Below are positions 1-6,870 of a stretch of DNA of 27,753 nucleotides, piece by piece; position 1 is the first letter of the stretch, and each line of letters starts with the position of its first letter. Source of the DNA: a virus; IMG/VR virus record IMGVR_UViG_3300028779_000026, positions 1 to 27,753 of that record; one strand, written 5' to 3'. The notes under the pieces were generated by a model that was given only the letters and a program-made list of their open reading frames with translations, had not been told where the DNA came from and searched no databases. A program made the translations under genes and the position numbers.

Positions 1-17
1 GCATGTGTGGTCGTCAT
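1..17 (-). CDS. Start of a gene cut by the window edge
   Basis: An ATG on the minus strand overlaps the TGA of the next gene upstream (ATGA overlap), the coupling used by almost every gene pair in this block. Only five codons (Met-Thr-Thr-Thr-His) lie in the window, so nothing can be said about function. Confidence 0.35.
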
Positions 18-376
18 GCCGCCGTCCCCTCGTTACGTGTGCCGCACTCCGGGCAGTGATCTAATCGTCTGATCTCCGAATGGGTATAGTGCTCGGCCTC
101 ATCAGCGCGTAGGAATGTGACAGTAGCATCGTAATCAGCGATCGCGCCGATGTAACACTCTTTGCAGCGTCCGGTGTCGACATTGTGTTCCACATATGCG
201 GCAATATGTGATTTCACATTGTCTAGTAAAGTACTTACGTTCGCTTCTGAAAAAACTTCACGAGTGGCCTTATTCAGCCATATCTCAGCGTAGTATAGAC
301 CATCGTCTCGCATAGTATGAATCTGCAGTTTGATATCCACATACGCGCCACCTACAGTCAGCGATCTTTTACTCAT
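14..376 (-). CDS. Hypothetical protein with paired CxxC (zinc-ribbon-like)
   Basis: 120 aa from an ATG (MSKRSLTVGG) preceded by GGAG at a good distance; a GTG nine bases further upstream is the alternative. The C-terminal half has C-K-E-C and, about 40 residues later, C-P-E-C-G, which together could bind one zinc ion. The N-terminal half is predicted beta-rich with no family I recognise. It sits at the downstream end of the leftward block, after the polymerase and a DUF551-like gene. Function unknown. Confidence 0.75.
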   Translation of the reverse strand: MSKRSLTVGGAYVDIKLQIHTMRDDGLYYAEIWLNKATREVFSEANVSTLLDNVKSHIAAYVEHNVDTGRCKECYIGAIADYDATVTFLRADEAEHYTHSEIRRLDHCPECGTRNEGTAA

Positions 377-413
377 TGTGCGCACTCCGCGTTTATTAAT
401 CGTATTTGTTTAT

Positions 414-755
414 TTACCATGGATAGTTCCTCTCTGCTTCACACTCTGCGCGAATCTCGTTTAATATCTCTTTGCGTTCTTCGGCGGTTAATTTATCCAT
501 TACCATTTCGACAAGCTCGTCCAACCCAAAACATTCGAGATATTCTTTAATACATGCGTTTTGTATGGATACTCTCGCCTCGTCGTATTTCCAATGCGTC
601 ACACCCATGATACATCCGTCTTCGTTCATGAATGTATCGGTACCCCCATGATAGAAACATAACGCTTCTTTTTCTGGATGCGTGCCACGAACAACAATTA
701 AATCGCAAGATGCGGGTTTTTCAATATTACAGTCGATCCATTTATCACTTTGCAT
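414..755 (-). CDS. DUF551-like small phage protein
   Basis: 113 aa starting MQSDKWIDCN, eleven bases inside the end of the DNA polymerase gene; a GGAG lies about 11 bases before the ATG. The opening W-I-D-C-N and the later G-V-T-H-W are the sequence signature of the DUF551 family, common in phages and of unknown function. The C-terminal ~45 residues (LDELVEMVMDKLTAEERKEILNE region) are charged and helical, extending beyond the usual short DUF551 unit. A second DUF551 protein lies at 3396-3593. A GTG at 779 would add eight residues but is less likely. Confidence 0.75.
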   Translation of the reverse strand: MQSDKWIDCNIEKPASCDLIVVRGTHPEKEALCFYHGGTDTFMNEDGCIMGVTHWKYDEARVSIQNACIKEYLECFGLDELVEMVMDKLTAEERKEILNEIRAECEAERNYPW

Positions 756-3018
756 AACGTTTAGCTCTCCATCCGCCACGCGCTTTGATCGTCCAATCCG
801 ACGCCCACGCTGGCATTGTTGACATTATCCGCTCGACTTCCTCGACGCTCCCGAAGCACTCCGGAACCTCTACAACGATTTCATCATGTACGTGCATCAC
901 AACCGGATAGCCAGCAGCTTCGAGCGCGACTATAGCGTACGCAAGAATGTCGCGTGCGACTGCTTGCACGACGTTCTCCGTAAGTTTTCCGCCATACGTT
1001 GACATACGTATCCAGCCGACTTTTCCTTGCTTCGGGTTAGAATTCCATCCTTCGAAAGTTATCTCTAGTGTGTTCTCTCGATATGCGCGAGTGCTCGGCG
1101 CAAGTCGTGGGCGGTGGTATGTAATCTTACGGCCAGATGGCAACGTGCAATACATCACGTCGTTAATCACAACGTAACTGATCGAACGGTAAGTGAACGG
1201 TTCACCCGGTTTCATGATCGCCTGAATACCCGCACCTTCGAGTCCGTAATATTGTTTCATGTGGCCGTAGCGTCCGCGCGTTTGACCTCCCCAGAACTCA
1301 ACGATTGCTGGCGATGCGGTACGCCACGCAAGAATGGCCGCTTTGATTTGTTCTTCTGTGAGAAACTCATTAGCTTTAAAATTAATCCATGCGCCTATCC
1401 AACCGCCGTATCCCGAGCTAAGAACTGCAGTCTTACCAAGCTTTCGATCTTCGTGATGTTTACCAGTTTCTTTTTTGTGTCTGATGAATTCTTCGAACGG
1501 CACCCCTGTTATGCGTGAAGCAGTCATTTCGTAAATCATTCCGTGCGAATTGAAAACATCTATTTGCCATTGCTCGCCCGCTAGTATCGCAAGTACGATC
1601 GGTTCGATCGATGCGTAGTCGGAGCATATGAAGTCGCAACCATCCGCCGGGATAAACATTCCGCGCAAACAGCTTGAAACCGTCTTGATTGGATTTGAAA
1701 AAAACATTTCGACGAGATCAGCAGATCGTGTGCGTATGCATTCTACCGCATCCTCTGTCGCTTTCGGATTCCATTCATGTGTAGTGTGTGCCCGATTACT
1801 TCCACACCATGCGCACCCCACACGATTAACAAAATAGCGTTTGCAACTTAAGCACTCTAAAACATCAAGGCCACTATTCGGCAAGTTTTGTGGTTGTACA
1901 CCTTGGCCTGCAGCACGACCGGTACGTGCGGAATGATACGCGAACAGATCATGCACGCGGTCGTTCCAATCCATTGTGTTTAACATTGCATAGATTTTTT
2001 TAACGGCGGCCGATCCAAGCAATTGCCTGATCTCTAGTACGCGTTTAATTTTAGGCAATAGCGGTTGTTTTAGTATCTCTTCGATATCTTCCATGTCGAG
2101 CGTTTCAGTATGCACTCCCATCGATAACAACCATTTCCTGATCGCTTGTACTTCCGTTGCGAACCCTACATGCCCGCGCGTTAATAGACGCAACTCTGCG
2201 TTATATTTCAGCGCCGTTTGCTCGATCACATCGCGCGCCGCCTCGATCGTTTGTCGATCCAATCGAACACCACGGCGATTGATAGCTTGATCACATAACC
2301 AGAACTCTAATTCAAACGGTGAGAGATCGGGACACAAGCGCGATATCTCCGCCTCTGCGCGTATATCCTGAATGTTGTACGCAATGAATTTGCCGCCGTC
2401 TTCGGGTTCGTCAGCCATCAATACGCGCGTTCGCGCGTTATGCTTCGTTGGATTGTGCGGTACGCTAAATTTCATTATGAGGCGCCGACCATCAGCATGT
2501 TTTTTGTGACTAATATCAAGCACAGTGCCAGCACCGTCTAAACTGGCCGGCAGTGCATGCGCTCGGGATTTAGCTTGCGCGCATCGTAATTGTCGCACAG
2601 GCAGTTGTGGCCAACCATAGCGGCGTGTGCAAACGTACGTCCAAATCCAGTATTCAAACTGCATGTTCCACGCCTGCAGTAGTCGACCGCGTTGCAAATG
2701 TTCGAACAGATCGAGTGGGGGTGGTTGACCCGGCAACCACAAATGCTCTCCGGTACCATCTTTGAGATCGTATGCAGCAGATAACACTTCAGTACTCGGA
2801 TGCATCGCGTACACTGCAGCACCGATTGTCGGTAGTCCCTTATCTTTAGCGCCCGGTGGAGGATCAAATTTACTTGTTATCGGATTCCATATAAACCCTG
2901 CCTCCGAAAATGTTTCGAAATCTAATCCAGCAATGATCGTCGATGCGCAAGTACCCGTTTGTAATATAGTGCCATAGGGTAACGTTTCAAACGATGGGGG
3001 CGGTGGTGGCAGTGTCAT
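745..3018 (-). CDS. Family A DNA polymerase with 3'-5' exonuclease domain
   Basis: 757 aa, likely the replicative polymerase of the phage. The N-terminal domain has DnaQ-type exonuclease signatures: D-F-E at 33-35, N-M-Q-F-E-Y near 118-123 and Y-N-I-Q-D near 214-218. The C-terminal half carries the Pol I motifs: T-G-R...Q-P-Q-N-L-P near 366-380, motif A S-D-Y-A-S-I-E near 466-472, motif B R-K-L-G-K...Y-G near 525-538 and motif C H-D-E at 711-713. Four cysteines (389, 392, 402, 405) form a CxxC...CxxC insertion just before the palm, unusual for bacterial Pol I. The ATG has GGAGAAG eight bases upstream and overlaps the end of the XRE gene by 32 bp. The starting MTLPPPPPS segment is proline-rich. 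Function is confident by motif; the role of the zinc insertion is unknown. Confidence 0.96.
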   Translation of the reverse strand: MTLPPPPPSFETLPYGTILQTGTCASTIIAGLDFETFSEAGFIWNPITSKFDPPPGAKDKGLPTIGAAVYAMHPSTEVLSAAYDLKDGTGEHLWLPGQPPPLDLFEHLQRGRLLQAWNMQFEYWIWTYVCTRRYGWPQLPVRQLRCAQAKSRAHALPASLDGAGTVLDISHKKHADGRRLIMKFSVPHNPTKHNARTRVLMADEPEDGGKFIAYNIQDIRAEAEISRLCPDLSPFELEFWLCDQAINRRGVRLDRQTIEAARDVIEQTALKYNAELRLLTRGHVGFATEVQAIRKWLLSMGVHTETLDMEDIEEILKQPLLPKIKRVLEIRQLLGSAAVKKIYAMLNTMDWNDRVHDLFAYHSARTGRAAGQGVQPQNLPNSGLDVLECLSCKRYFVNRVGCAWCGSNRAHTTHEWNPKATEDAVECIRTRSADLVEMFFSNPIKTVSSCLRGMFIPADGCDFICSDYASIEPIVLAILAGEQWQIDVFNSHGMIYEMTASRITGVPFEEFIRHKKETGKHHEDRKLGKTAVLSSGYGGWIGAWINFKANEFLTEEQIKAAILAWRTASPAIVEFWGGQTRGRYGHMKQYYGLEGAGIQAIMKPGEPFTYRSISYVVINDVMYCTLPSGRKITYHRPRLAPSTRAYRENTLEITFEGWNSNPKQGKVGWIRMSTYGGKLTENVVQAVARDILAYAIVALEAAGYPVVMHVHDEIVVEVPECFGSVEEVERIMSTMPAWASDWTIKARGGWRAKRYAK

Positions 3019-3214
3019 TAATGATCTTCTCCATCAGTTTCGGTTCTTTCATCAAACATCGTAGAAATGTTTGAACAGTGCCACTCGGAGGTTTTTTCCC
3101 GGACTCCCAGCTAACCCATGACGTTCGACAAATCTTATATTTTTCGCAAAACGCTTTTGTCGACATACCATGTCTTTGTCTAAATAATTTCAGTTCATCG
3201 CTAGCTATTATCAT
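2987..3214 (-). CDS. XRE-family helix-turn-helix regulator
   Basis: 75 aa. Residues about 5-55 fit a lambda-repressor-like HTH: L-K-L-F-R-Q-R-H-G-M-S-T-K-A-F-C-E-K-Y as helices 1-2, then a recognition helix around C-R-T-S-W-V-S-W-E-S-G, with the typical W-E-x-G ending and a following K-K-P-P. It begins with an ATGA overlap on the gene before it and overlaps the polymerase start by 32 bp, so it is made with the polymerase. It is a candidate binder of the palindromic TGACG-N4-CGTCA sites of this genome, but that pairing is inference; a TetR-like protein at 12113-12421 is the other candidate. Confidence 0.85.
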   Translation of the reverse strand: MIIASDELKLFRQRHGMSTKAFCEKYKICRTSWVSWESGKKPPSGTVQTFLRCLMKEPKLMEKIINDTATTAPIV

Positions 3215-3399
3215 GCAATGCGTCCGTATTTCGTTATGTATAATTTATTTTTATATTCGTACGCTATTATTTCATACGGGAAAGATACTTGATAGTGACG
3301 TTTCCCAACTAGACATAAGTATAATTTTTTGTGCCACGAGTAAACCATCTCATAATTTGATTTAGCTAAAAACTCAAAACGTTCATGTTCATTTATCAT
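3211..3399 (-). CDS. Hypothetical small protein
   Basis: 62 aa from an ATG (MINEHERFEF) overlapping the TGA of the DUF551 gene before it. Aromatic- and basic-rich (YSWHKKLYLCLVGKRHYQ, YEYKNKLYITKYG), predicted mostly beta strand, no membrane segment or cysteine motif. The reading frame extends further upstream through an Arg-rich stretch that lies over the neighbouring gene and is unlikely to be coding. No family recognised; it is translationally coupled on both sides. Confidence 0.6.
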   Translation of the reverse strand: MINEHERFEFLAKSNYEMVYSWHKKLYLCLVGKRHYQVSFPYEIIAYEYKNKLYITKYGRIA

Positions 3400-3593
3400 G
3401 CGGGTAGCTCCGGTAATGGCTGCCAATGCGTAATTCCGCTCACGTCGTAATAATCGACGTCGCTCCACACATACCCGTCGGTCACTCTGGCGATAATGTA
3501 ACAATCAAGTATGTGGCCGCCATCCGCATTACATGCTAAAACGAACTCTCCGGGCTCGGGTAATCGTTCGTTGCAATCGATCCAGTTGTTCAT
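3396..3593 (-). CDS. DUF551 family protein
   Basis: 65 aa, MNNWIDCNERLPEPG at the start and G-I-T-H-W-Q-P-L-P-E-L-P at the end. This is the complete DUF551 pattern (tryptophan, L-P-x-x-G, then T-H-W-x-P-L-P), a small fold widespread in phages and prophages with unknown function. The ATG overlaps the TGA of the preceding gene; an in-frame ATG further upstream would add eight residues but lies in that gene. The protein at 414-755 shares the opening WIDCN and T-H-W motif, so two paralogues occur in this block. Confidence 0.85.
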   Translation of the reverse strand: MNNWIDCNERLPEPGEFVLACNADGGHILDCYIIARVTDGYVWSDVDYYDVSGITHWQPLPELPA

Positions 3594-3820
3594 GTCAAAG
3601 CCTCGCATTTTCTGCAAATCGTACCATCCGTTGTGAGGGATGTTTCGGCATTGTCGAGTACCTCCGTTATGTGGACAACATTCTCATGATGTGTTCTCTT
3701 ATTCCATGGGTTTATTGTGAAATAATCAGAGATAACACGTTTTAGTTTTTTATTACAGACACGGCAAAACGTCTTAACCGATCGTGTAAATGTTGTTTTC
3801 GGGTAATGAACGGTTTTCAT
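3590..3820 (-). CDS. Small protein with two CxxC pairs (zinc-ribbon-like)
   Basis: 76 aa. C-R-V-C-N-K-K at about 19-25 and C-R-K-C-E near the C-terminus form a probable zinc-binding pair, with a charged linker between them. The first residues are basic. It overlaps both neighbours by ATGA and therefore belongs to the same transcript. The arrangement suggests a nucleic-acid or protein-binding ribbon; no specific family recognised. Confidence 0.7.
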   Translation of the reverse strand: MKTVHYPKTTFTRSVKTFCRVCNKKLKRVISDYFTINPWNKRTHHENVVHITEVLDNAETSLTTDGTICRKCEALT

Positions 3821-4023
3821 CTAATCGTTTCCATAAATGTTTCGAGGATATGACGCGGTACGCATAGCGATCGTGTTTCCGCAACGGTGCCCGAATCCTT
3901 TTCCGATAACTCCGTAGCGAGAATGATAATGTTTTCGTTTCCGTAATATTTTAACTCGATTGAGGTTTCGATAGCCTCACTGTCCACGGTAATAATTGAT
4001 AAAGCATACTTAACGATTTTCAT
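3817..4023 (-). CDS. Hypothetical small protein
   Basis: 68 aa, MKIVKYALSI start, no cysteine pair or membrane segment. Alternating hydrophobic residues (SIELKYYGNENIIILATEL) suggest a small beta fold followed by a C-terminal helix. Overlaps both neighbours (ATGA at each end), including the phosphatase-like gene before it. No recognised family. Confidence 0.65.
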   Translation of the reverse strand: MKIVKYALSIITVDSEAIETSIELKYYGNENIIILATELSEKDSGTVAETRSLCVPRHILETFMETIR

Positions 4024-4451
4024 TTCGTTTCACTCCTTGGCATAGCTAGGCACAGCACACCGTTGCTATTAAACATTTCGATAACGGCCGGTGAATCGTC
4101 GATAGCGAAATCAACCGGATAATGTCGTTTTATCGCGTCTAGCATTTCTTTTTTAACCACGTAATCCGGCCTGAAGTCACCCACACGGCGCATGTACAGG
4201 TCGTGGCAGGGAATGTTATTCGCCTCTAGCCACGCGAGCGTCATGTCACGATGTGATTCAGGTCGGCCGGTTGCCATGATAATTCGCGTTGAACGGGACA
4301 AATCCATCGCTAGGGACGCGATCGGTTTAATCCGCATGTCCTTATCCATCGCGTTGTAGAATGTGTTGTAACGCTTCTGTTCGCCTTGAATGTAATGCAA
4401 GCGATGTGTGCAATCTGCTAGTGTTCCGTCAATGTCGAATATCACTGCCAT
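4020..4451 (-). CDS. HAD-superfamily polynucleotide 3'-phosphatase-like protein
   Basis: 143 aa. HAD motif I is F-D-I-D-G-T-L-A-D at residues 5-13, motif II is M-A-T-G-R-P-E near 59-65, K at the V-V-K-K-E-M-L segment is the motif III lysine, and motif IV is I-D-D-S-P near 117-121. The R-x-x-T-x-x-W-L spacing after motif II and the L-Y-M-R-R-x-x-D-x-R-x-D-x-x-x-K signature are typical of the phosphatase half of T4 polynucleotide kinase and its stand-alone phage relatives, which remove 3' phosphates from nucleic acid. No kinase half is present. AGGAAG lies nine bases before the ATG. Substrate (DNA nick, RNA or nucleotide) cannot be told. Confidence 0.88.
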   Translation of the reverse strand: MAVIFDIDGTLADCTHRLHYIQGEQKRYNTFYNAMDKDMRIKPIASLAMDLSRSTRIIMATGRPESHRDMTLAWLEANNIPCHDLYMRRVGDFRPDYVVKKEMLDAIKRHYPVDFAIDDSPAVIEMFNSNGVLCLAMPRSETK

Positions 4452-4470
4452 GTGTGTTGCTTCCTGTGTT

Positions 4471-4488
4471 ACGCCCCTTGCGGGGCGT
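4471..4488 (-). terminator. GNRA-capped hairpin between two leftward genes
   Basis: A perfect 7-bp GC-rich stem (ACGCCCC with GGGGCGT) closes a four-base loop, which on the minus strand reads GCAA, a GNRA tetraloop. It begins six bases after the stop of the ssDNA-binding-like gene and lies upstream of the phosphatase-like gene's ribosome site. No U-run follows, so it may be an attenuator or mRNA-stabilising structure rather than a full terminator. Confidence 0.55.
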
Positions 4489-4493
4489 CGTTA

Positions 4494-5396
4494 TTAATTA
4501 ACCATGTAACCCATGCGAATGAGATCATCATCCGACCAACCCATCCCCTTATACGCTTCGTACGAATGCCCCTGCGCAGCGGGCGTCATCATGCGCAACG
4601 GTGATACGGGCACGGGTGGTGCAATAGGAGCCGGTGGTGGTGCGATTGGTGCAGGCGCGGGTGTCATAATGCCGGGATATGGAGGGGGTTGCGTTGCGGC
4701 CGGCGCCGGTATGCCTTGCACTACGGGGGGTGTTACGCTCGGTGCTGGTGTGGCAGACATACCCGATGGGGGTGTTGGCATACATCCAGCCGGTAATGCC
4801 TCCTGCCCGAACCCGACGCTTTTAGCATCGATCCCGAGGATGATTCTTTCGCCGTAACCTTGAAACGCTACGATCATACCGTTCAAATAAACGCCCGGCT
4901 GCTGTGTCGAATCGTTACCGTCTACCGTTGCAGCGACTTGTACGAAATCGCCAAGGTTAACGAAATCCTCTTGCGCGATGTATTCCTCACCGCGTGCTGT
5001 ACAAACTTTCGGTGCCATGGACGAACTGAAACGCAGCACCCAGCATCCCGCGAAGCCTTGGCAGTCACACGGGCGAGTACCTTCGGAATTCGGTTCGGTC
5101 GAATCGCCGTCGGCTATTTTCCACGCGAATTTAGTCGAGGTGGGTGTCGCGATATTCGGGAAAGCACTGTGACCAACATTGTATATCACACTGCCCCACT
5201 CTGTTTGCGACCAGTGCAGACCATGCTGTTTCGGGATAGCGACGGCGAAATAAAACTGCATGCGTGGTTGTCCGGCCATCTTTCCGGTTTTGTAGACCAG
5301 CACGTTACCTTCGCGATCTTTCGTATTACCGCGATATAACGAACCCTGAACTAAACGGCCAACGGGCGTACGTATTTGTGTAATCTTGTTTGACAT
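4494..5396 (-). CDS. Probable phage ssDNA-binding protein with Pro-rich tail
   Basis: 300 aa. The first ~190 residues look like a phage OB-fold ssDNA-binding protein of the DUF2815/Enc34 type: an early T-P-V-G-R-L-V-Q-G strand, a Q-P-R-M-Q-F-Y-F-A-V-A strand, and the late G-D-F-V-Q-V-A-A-T-V-D-G...G-V-Y-L-N-G-M-I-V-A-F-Q-G-Y-G-E run. A ~90-residue Pro/Ala-rich linker with A-P-I-A-P-P repeats follows, then a conserved-looking tail G-M-G-W-S-D-D-D-L-I-R-M-G-Y. The short acidic end on a flexible linker is how SSBs contact replication partners. It has its own promoter at 5424-5452 and a GGAG Shine-Dalgarno. The family call is from sequence pattern only. Confidence 0.75.
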   Translation of the reverse strand: MSNKITQIRTPVGRLVQGSLYRGNTKDREGNVLVYKTGKMAGQPRMQFYFAVAIPKQHGLHWSQTEWGSVIYNVGHSAFPNIATPTSTKFAWKIADGDSTEPNSEGTRPCDCQGFAGCWVLRFSSSMAPKVCTARGEEYIAQEDFVNLGDFVQVAATVDGNDSTQQPGVYLNGMIVAFQGYGERIILGIDAKSVGFGQEALPAGCMPTPPSGMSATPAPSVTPPVVQGIPAPAATQPPPYPGIMTPAPAPIAPPPAPIAPPVPVSPLRMMTPAAQGHSYEAYKGMGWSDDDLIRMGYMVN

Positions 5397-5423
5397 GTTT
5401 GTATCTCCATTGTTAGGTAACGT

Positions 5424-5452
5424 ATGTTACGTGCTATTGACGGGGGCGTCAA
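5424..5452 (-). promoter_or_regulatory. Leftward promoter with palindromic operator
   Basis: On the minus strand TTGACG (5452-5447), 17-bp spacer, TAACAT (5429-5424), reading into the ssDNA-binding-like gene. The -35 box is one half of a perfect 16-bp palindrome TTGACG-GGGG-CGTCAA at 5437-5452, so a dimeric protein bound there would block RNA polymerase. The same half-sites recur at the other promoters of this window. Confidence 0.75.
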
Positions 5453-5622
5453 TTGGATTCAGTTTCGTAGGTAACCATCGCTTGTCCATACCAGCCCGGC
5501 GATGACACGAAGGGCGCGCCTAACGGCTGGCAACCATACTGATCGATCGCTTCTTGAACCGCTCGGCACAATTCAGGTAATCCATGTTGAAGCATAATGT
5601 CATACCGTATGATCCGCATCAT
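5449..5622 (-). CDS. Small DUF1737-like protein (second copy)
   Basis: 57 aa, MMRIIRYDIMLQHGLPEL start, and a C-terminal half ending G-W-Y-G-Q-A-M-V-T-Y-E. The pattern (N-terminal strand, helix with L-x-x-x-V-x-x-A-I, a G-x-Q-P-L-G turn, then W/Y...QAMV strand) is that of DUF1737-type small proteins. It overlaps the previous gene by ATGA and is clearly paralogous to it (shared Q-A-M-V-x-Y-E). Its stop codon lies inside the promoter palindrome of the next gene. Function unknown. Confidence 0.75.
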   Translation of the reverse strand: MMRIIRYDIMLQHGLPELCRAVQEAIDQYGCQPLGAPFVSSPGWYGQAMVTYETESN

Positions 5623-5786
5623 GTCGTCACCCGCTCGTATTTAACCATCGCCTGAAATAGGAATTTCTCATGTGCGAATAGGTTTCCCCATAGCTCCCAA
5701 CCTTGTGCTAACAGTCGATTAATTTCATGATCGAAATCTTGTATGTATGCGCAGCATACCGTCGTATGTGCTAATACGCGCCTCAT
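5619..5786 (-). CDS. Small DUF1737-like protein (first copy)
   Basis: 55 aa with an excellent GGAGGTGA ribosome site. The core reads F-D-H-E-I-N-R-L-L-A-Q-G-W-E-L-W-G-N, then F-L-F-Q-A-M-V-K-Y-E: the helix plus G-W-E-x-x-G turn and closing strand of DUF1737 proteins, tiny phage and bacterial proteins of unknown role. It overlaps both neighbours by ATGA. Tandem duplication with the next gene is visible at the protein level. Confidence 0.8.
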   Translation of the reverse strand: MRRVLAHTTVCCAYIQDFDHEINRLLAQGWELWGNLFAHEKFLFQAMVKYERVTT

Positions 5787-6001
5787 GTCGTCACCTCCTC
5801 ATACGATGATTCGAATACGGCACGCTTCCCCACGGCGGTGTAGGTCACGCCTAGATGTGTATCTTGTACGATGTAGTCGCCCGGTCGTATGGGTGTGCGG
5901 CCAGTTACCGTTATCACGGTGCAATCGATAACAAGCGGGTGTGGCTCACCATCCCATTGTTCCGCTTCTAGCGGTTTCTTGCGATTGTAATATCGTTTCA
6001 T
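5783..6001 (-). CDS. Conserved phage protein with PGDYIV motif
   Basis: 72 aa starting MKRYYNRKKPLEAEQWDG. The order A-x-Q-W-D-G, then R-P-G-D-Y-I-V, a G-V-T-Y turn and a final F-E-S-S-Y-E-E is a pattern I associate with small phage proteins of unknown function (G-D-W/Y-I ... F ... Y-E). The start ATG shares one base with the TGA of the preceding gene; upstream in-frame codons belong to that gene's shadow. Confidence 0.75.
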   Translation of the reverse strand: MKRYYNRKKPLEAEQWDGEPHPLVIDCTVITVTGRTPIRPGDYIVQDTHLGVTYTAVGKRAVFESSYEEVTT

Positions 6002-6441
6002 CAGAAATCCCCGTTGTCGTTTCGGTATTCTCTGAATTTTTCTTGCGTGCTTTCCAATCGGCACGTTAAGTGCTGTATAGTTTTAGCTTGTTCCGCGAGT
6101 GCCGATTCGAGTATGTCGTCCTTCGCCGCATCGTATATCGCTTTTCGAATCATTTGCAGTTTATCAAACGAGTAATCCGATACAATGGCAGAGTACTTGA
6201 GATACGCCATGTTGCCGGAGAGTAAACCATGCATGAGTTTATCCACTTCGCGCCGAATCCATCTCGTGAAATTATAGTTAAGGTCACATTCGACGGTATT
6301 CGAAAAATTTACCATCGTTTCGTTTATGAATTCATCAAGCACTGAGCGCAATTTCTTTTCGATCGTGTCGCGAGCCGAAACGAGCGACTCCTGTATGTGT
6401 TTAACTTCACGTGTCGTTTCTTCTGATAGCTCAATAGCCAT
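6001..6441 (-). CDS. Hypothetical helical protein
   Basis: 146 aa, almost entirely predicted alpha helix. Residues ~1-45 (ELSEETTREVKHIQESLVSA and onward) and ~105-140 (EQAKTIQHLTCRLESTQEKF) look like coiled coils, with a middle W-I-R-R-E-V-D-K-L segment. No transmembrane segment and no catalytic motif. The first eleven bases overlap the end of a small membrane-protein gene. Function unknown. Confidence 0.7.
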   Translation of the reverse strand: MAIELSEETTREVKHIQESLVSARDTIEKKLRSVLDEFINETMVNFSNTVECDLNYNFTRWIRREVDKLMHGLLSGNMAYLKYSAIVSDYSFDKLQMIRKAIYDAAKDDILESALAEQAKTIQHLTCRLESTQEKFREYRNDNGDF

Positions 6442-6568
6442 GGAATATCCCTCTCAGGTAAGCACGCATAATAAAAAGCAAGAACACTATTACGCTTACA
6501 GTGCAGGTGACAATCAGGGTGGCACCGCACCATCCGATGATTGATACAAACAAATCCATCGTCATCAT
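6431..6568 (-). CDS. Small single-span membrane protein
   Basis: About 45 aa (MMTMDLFVSIIGWCG...), with a hydrophobic stretch of roughly 25 residues (SIIGWCGATLIVTCTVSVIV and onward) followed by R-A-Y-L-R-G, consistent with N-out/C-in insertion by the positive-inside rule. It starts with an ATGA overlap on the gene before and overlaps the next start by 11 bp, so it fills what would otherwise be an odd gap. Any of three closely spaced in-frame ATGs could be used. It could be a holin-like or inhibitor peptide, but nothing more specific can be supported. Confidence 0.65.
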   Translation of the reverse strand: MMTMDLFVSIIGWCGATLIVTCTVSVIVFLLFIMRAYLRGIFHGY

Positions 6569-6780
6569 ATGCATGCCGCCGTAAAAATATAATGCTCGTG
6601 ATCAACAAGCGCACTGTATAAAACCGGCGCGCACGCCGGATCGGCATCGATTACCCAGTTGCCGGACGTATCGGATGGATGATTCGCACGCACCCATTCT
6701 TTCGCTTCCTCGATGGTTCCGACGGAGCACACTATGCACCGAGATTTTGATTGTTTTATCACTGTATGTCGATTACCCAT
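6565..6780 (-). CDS. Hypothetical small protein
   Basis: 71 aa from MGNRHTVIKQ; an AGAGG lies upstream of this ATG. C-I-V-C near residue 14-17 is the only cysteine pair. The segment G-T-I-E-E-A-K-E-W-V-R-A-N-H-P is a helix of the kind seen in many small phage proteins with an 'EEA..W....' core, followed by a hydrophobic C-terminal strand. Upstream in-frame codons overlap the preceding 28-codon gene. Function unknown. Confidence 0.65.
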   Translation of the reverse strand: MGNRHTVIKQSKSRCIVCSVGTIEEAKEWVRANHPSDTSGNWVIDADPACAPVLYSALVDHEHYIFTAACI

Positions 6781-6859
6781 AGACGACCTCTTTAAGTGAA
6801 ACATATAAACCGTAATAGGTGAGCAATAGTGTGATGACTAATATTGTTTTAACTAACAT
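6773..6859 (-). CDS. 28-residue membrane peptide
   Basis: MLVKTILVITLLLTYYGLYV then a short charged end. One hydrophobic helix of ~18 residues. It has one of the best ribosome sites in the window (GTGGAGG, six bases before the ATG) and its end overlaps the next start by eight bases, so it is probably real despite its size. The strong ribosome site may also serve coupled translation of the next gene. Confidence 0.6.
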   Translation of the reverse strand: MLVKTILVITLLLTYYGLYVSLKEVVYG

Positions 6860-6870
6860 GCGTACCTCCA

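Noticed and set aside
4860-5339. 159-codon open frame on the plus strand opposite the SSB-like gene
   Set aside because: It has no ribosome site or recognisable motif and mirrors the minus-strand gene, whose product has family features and a promoter.
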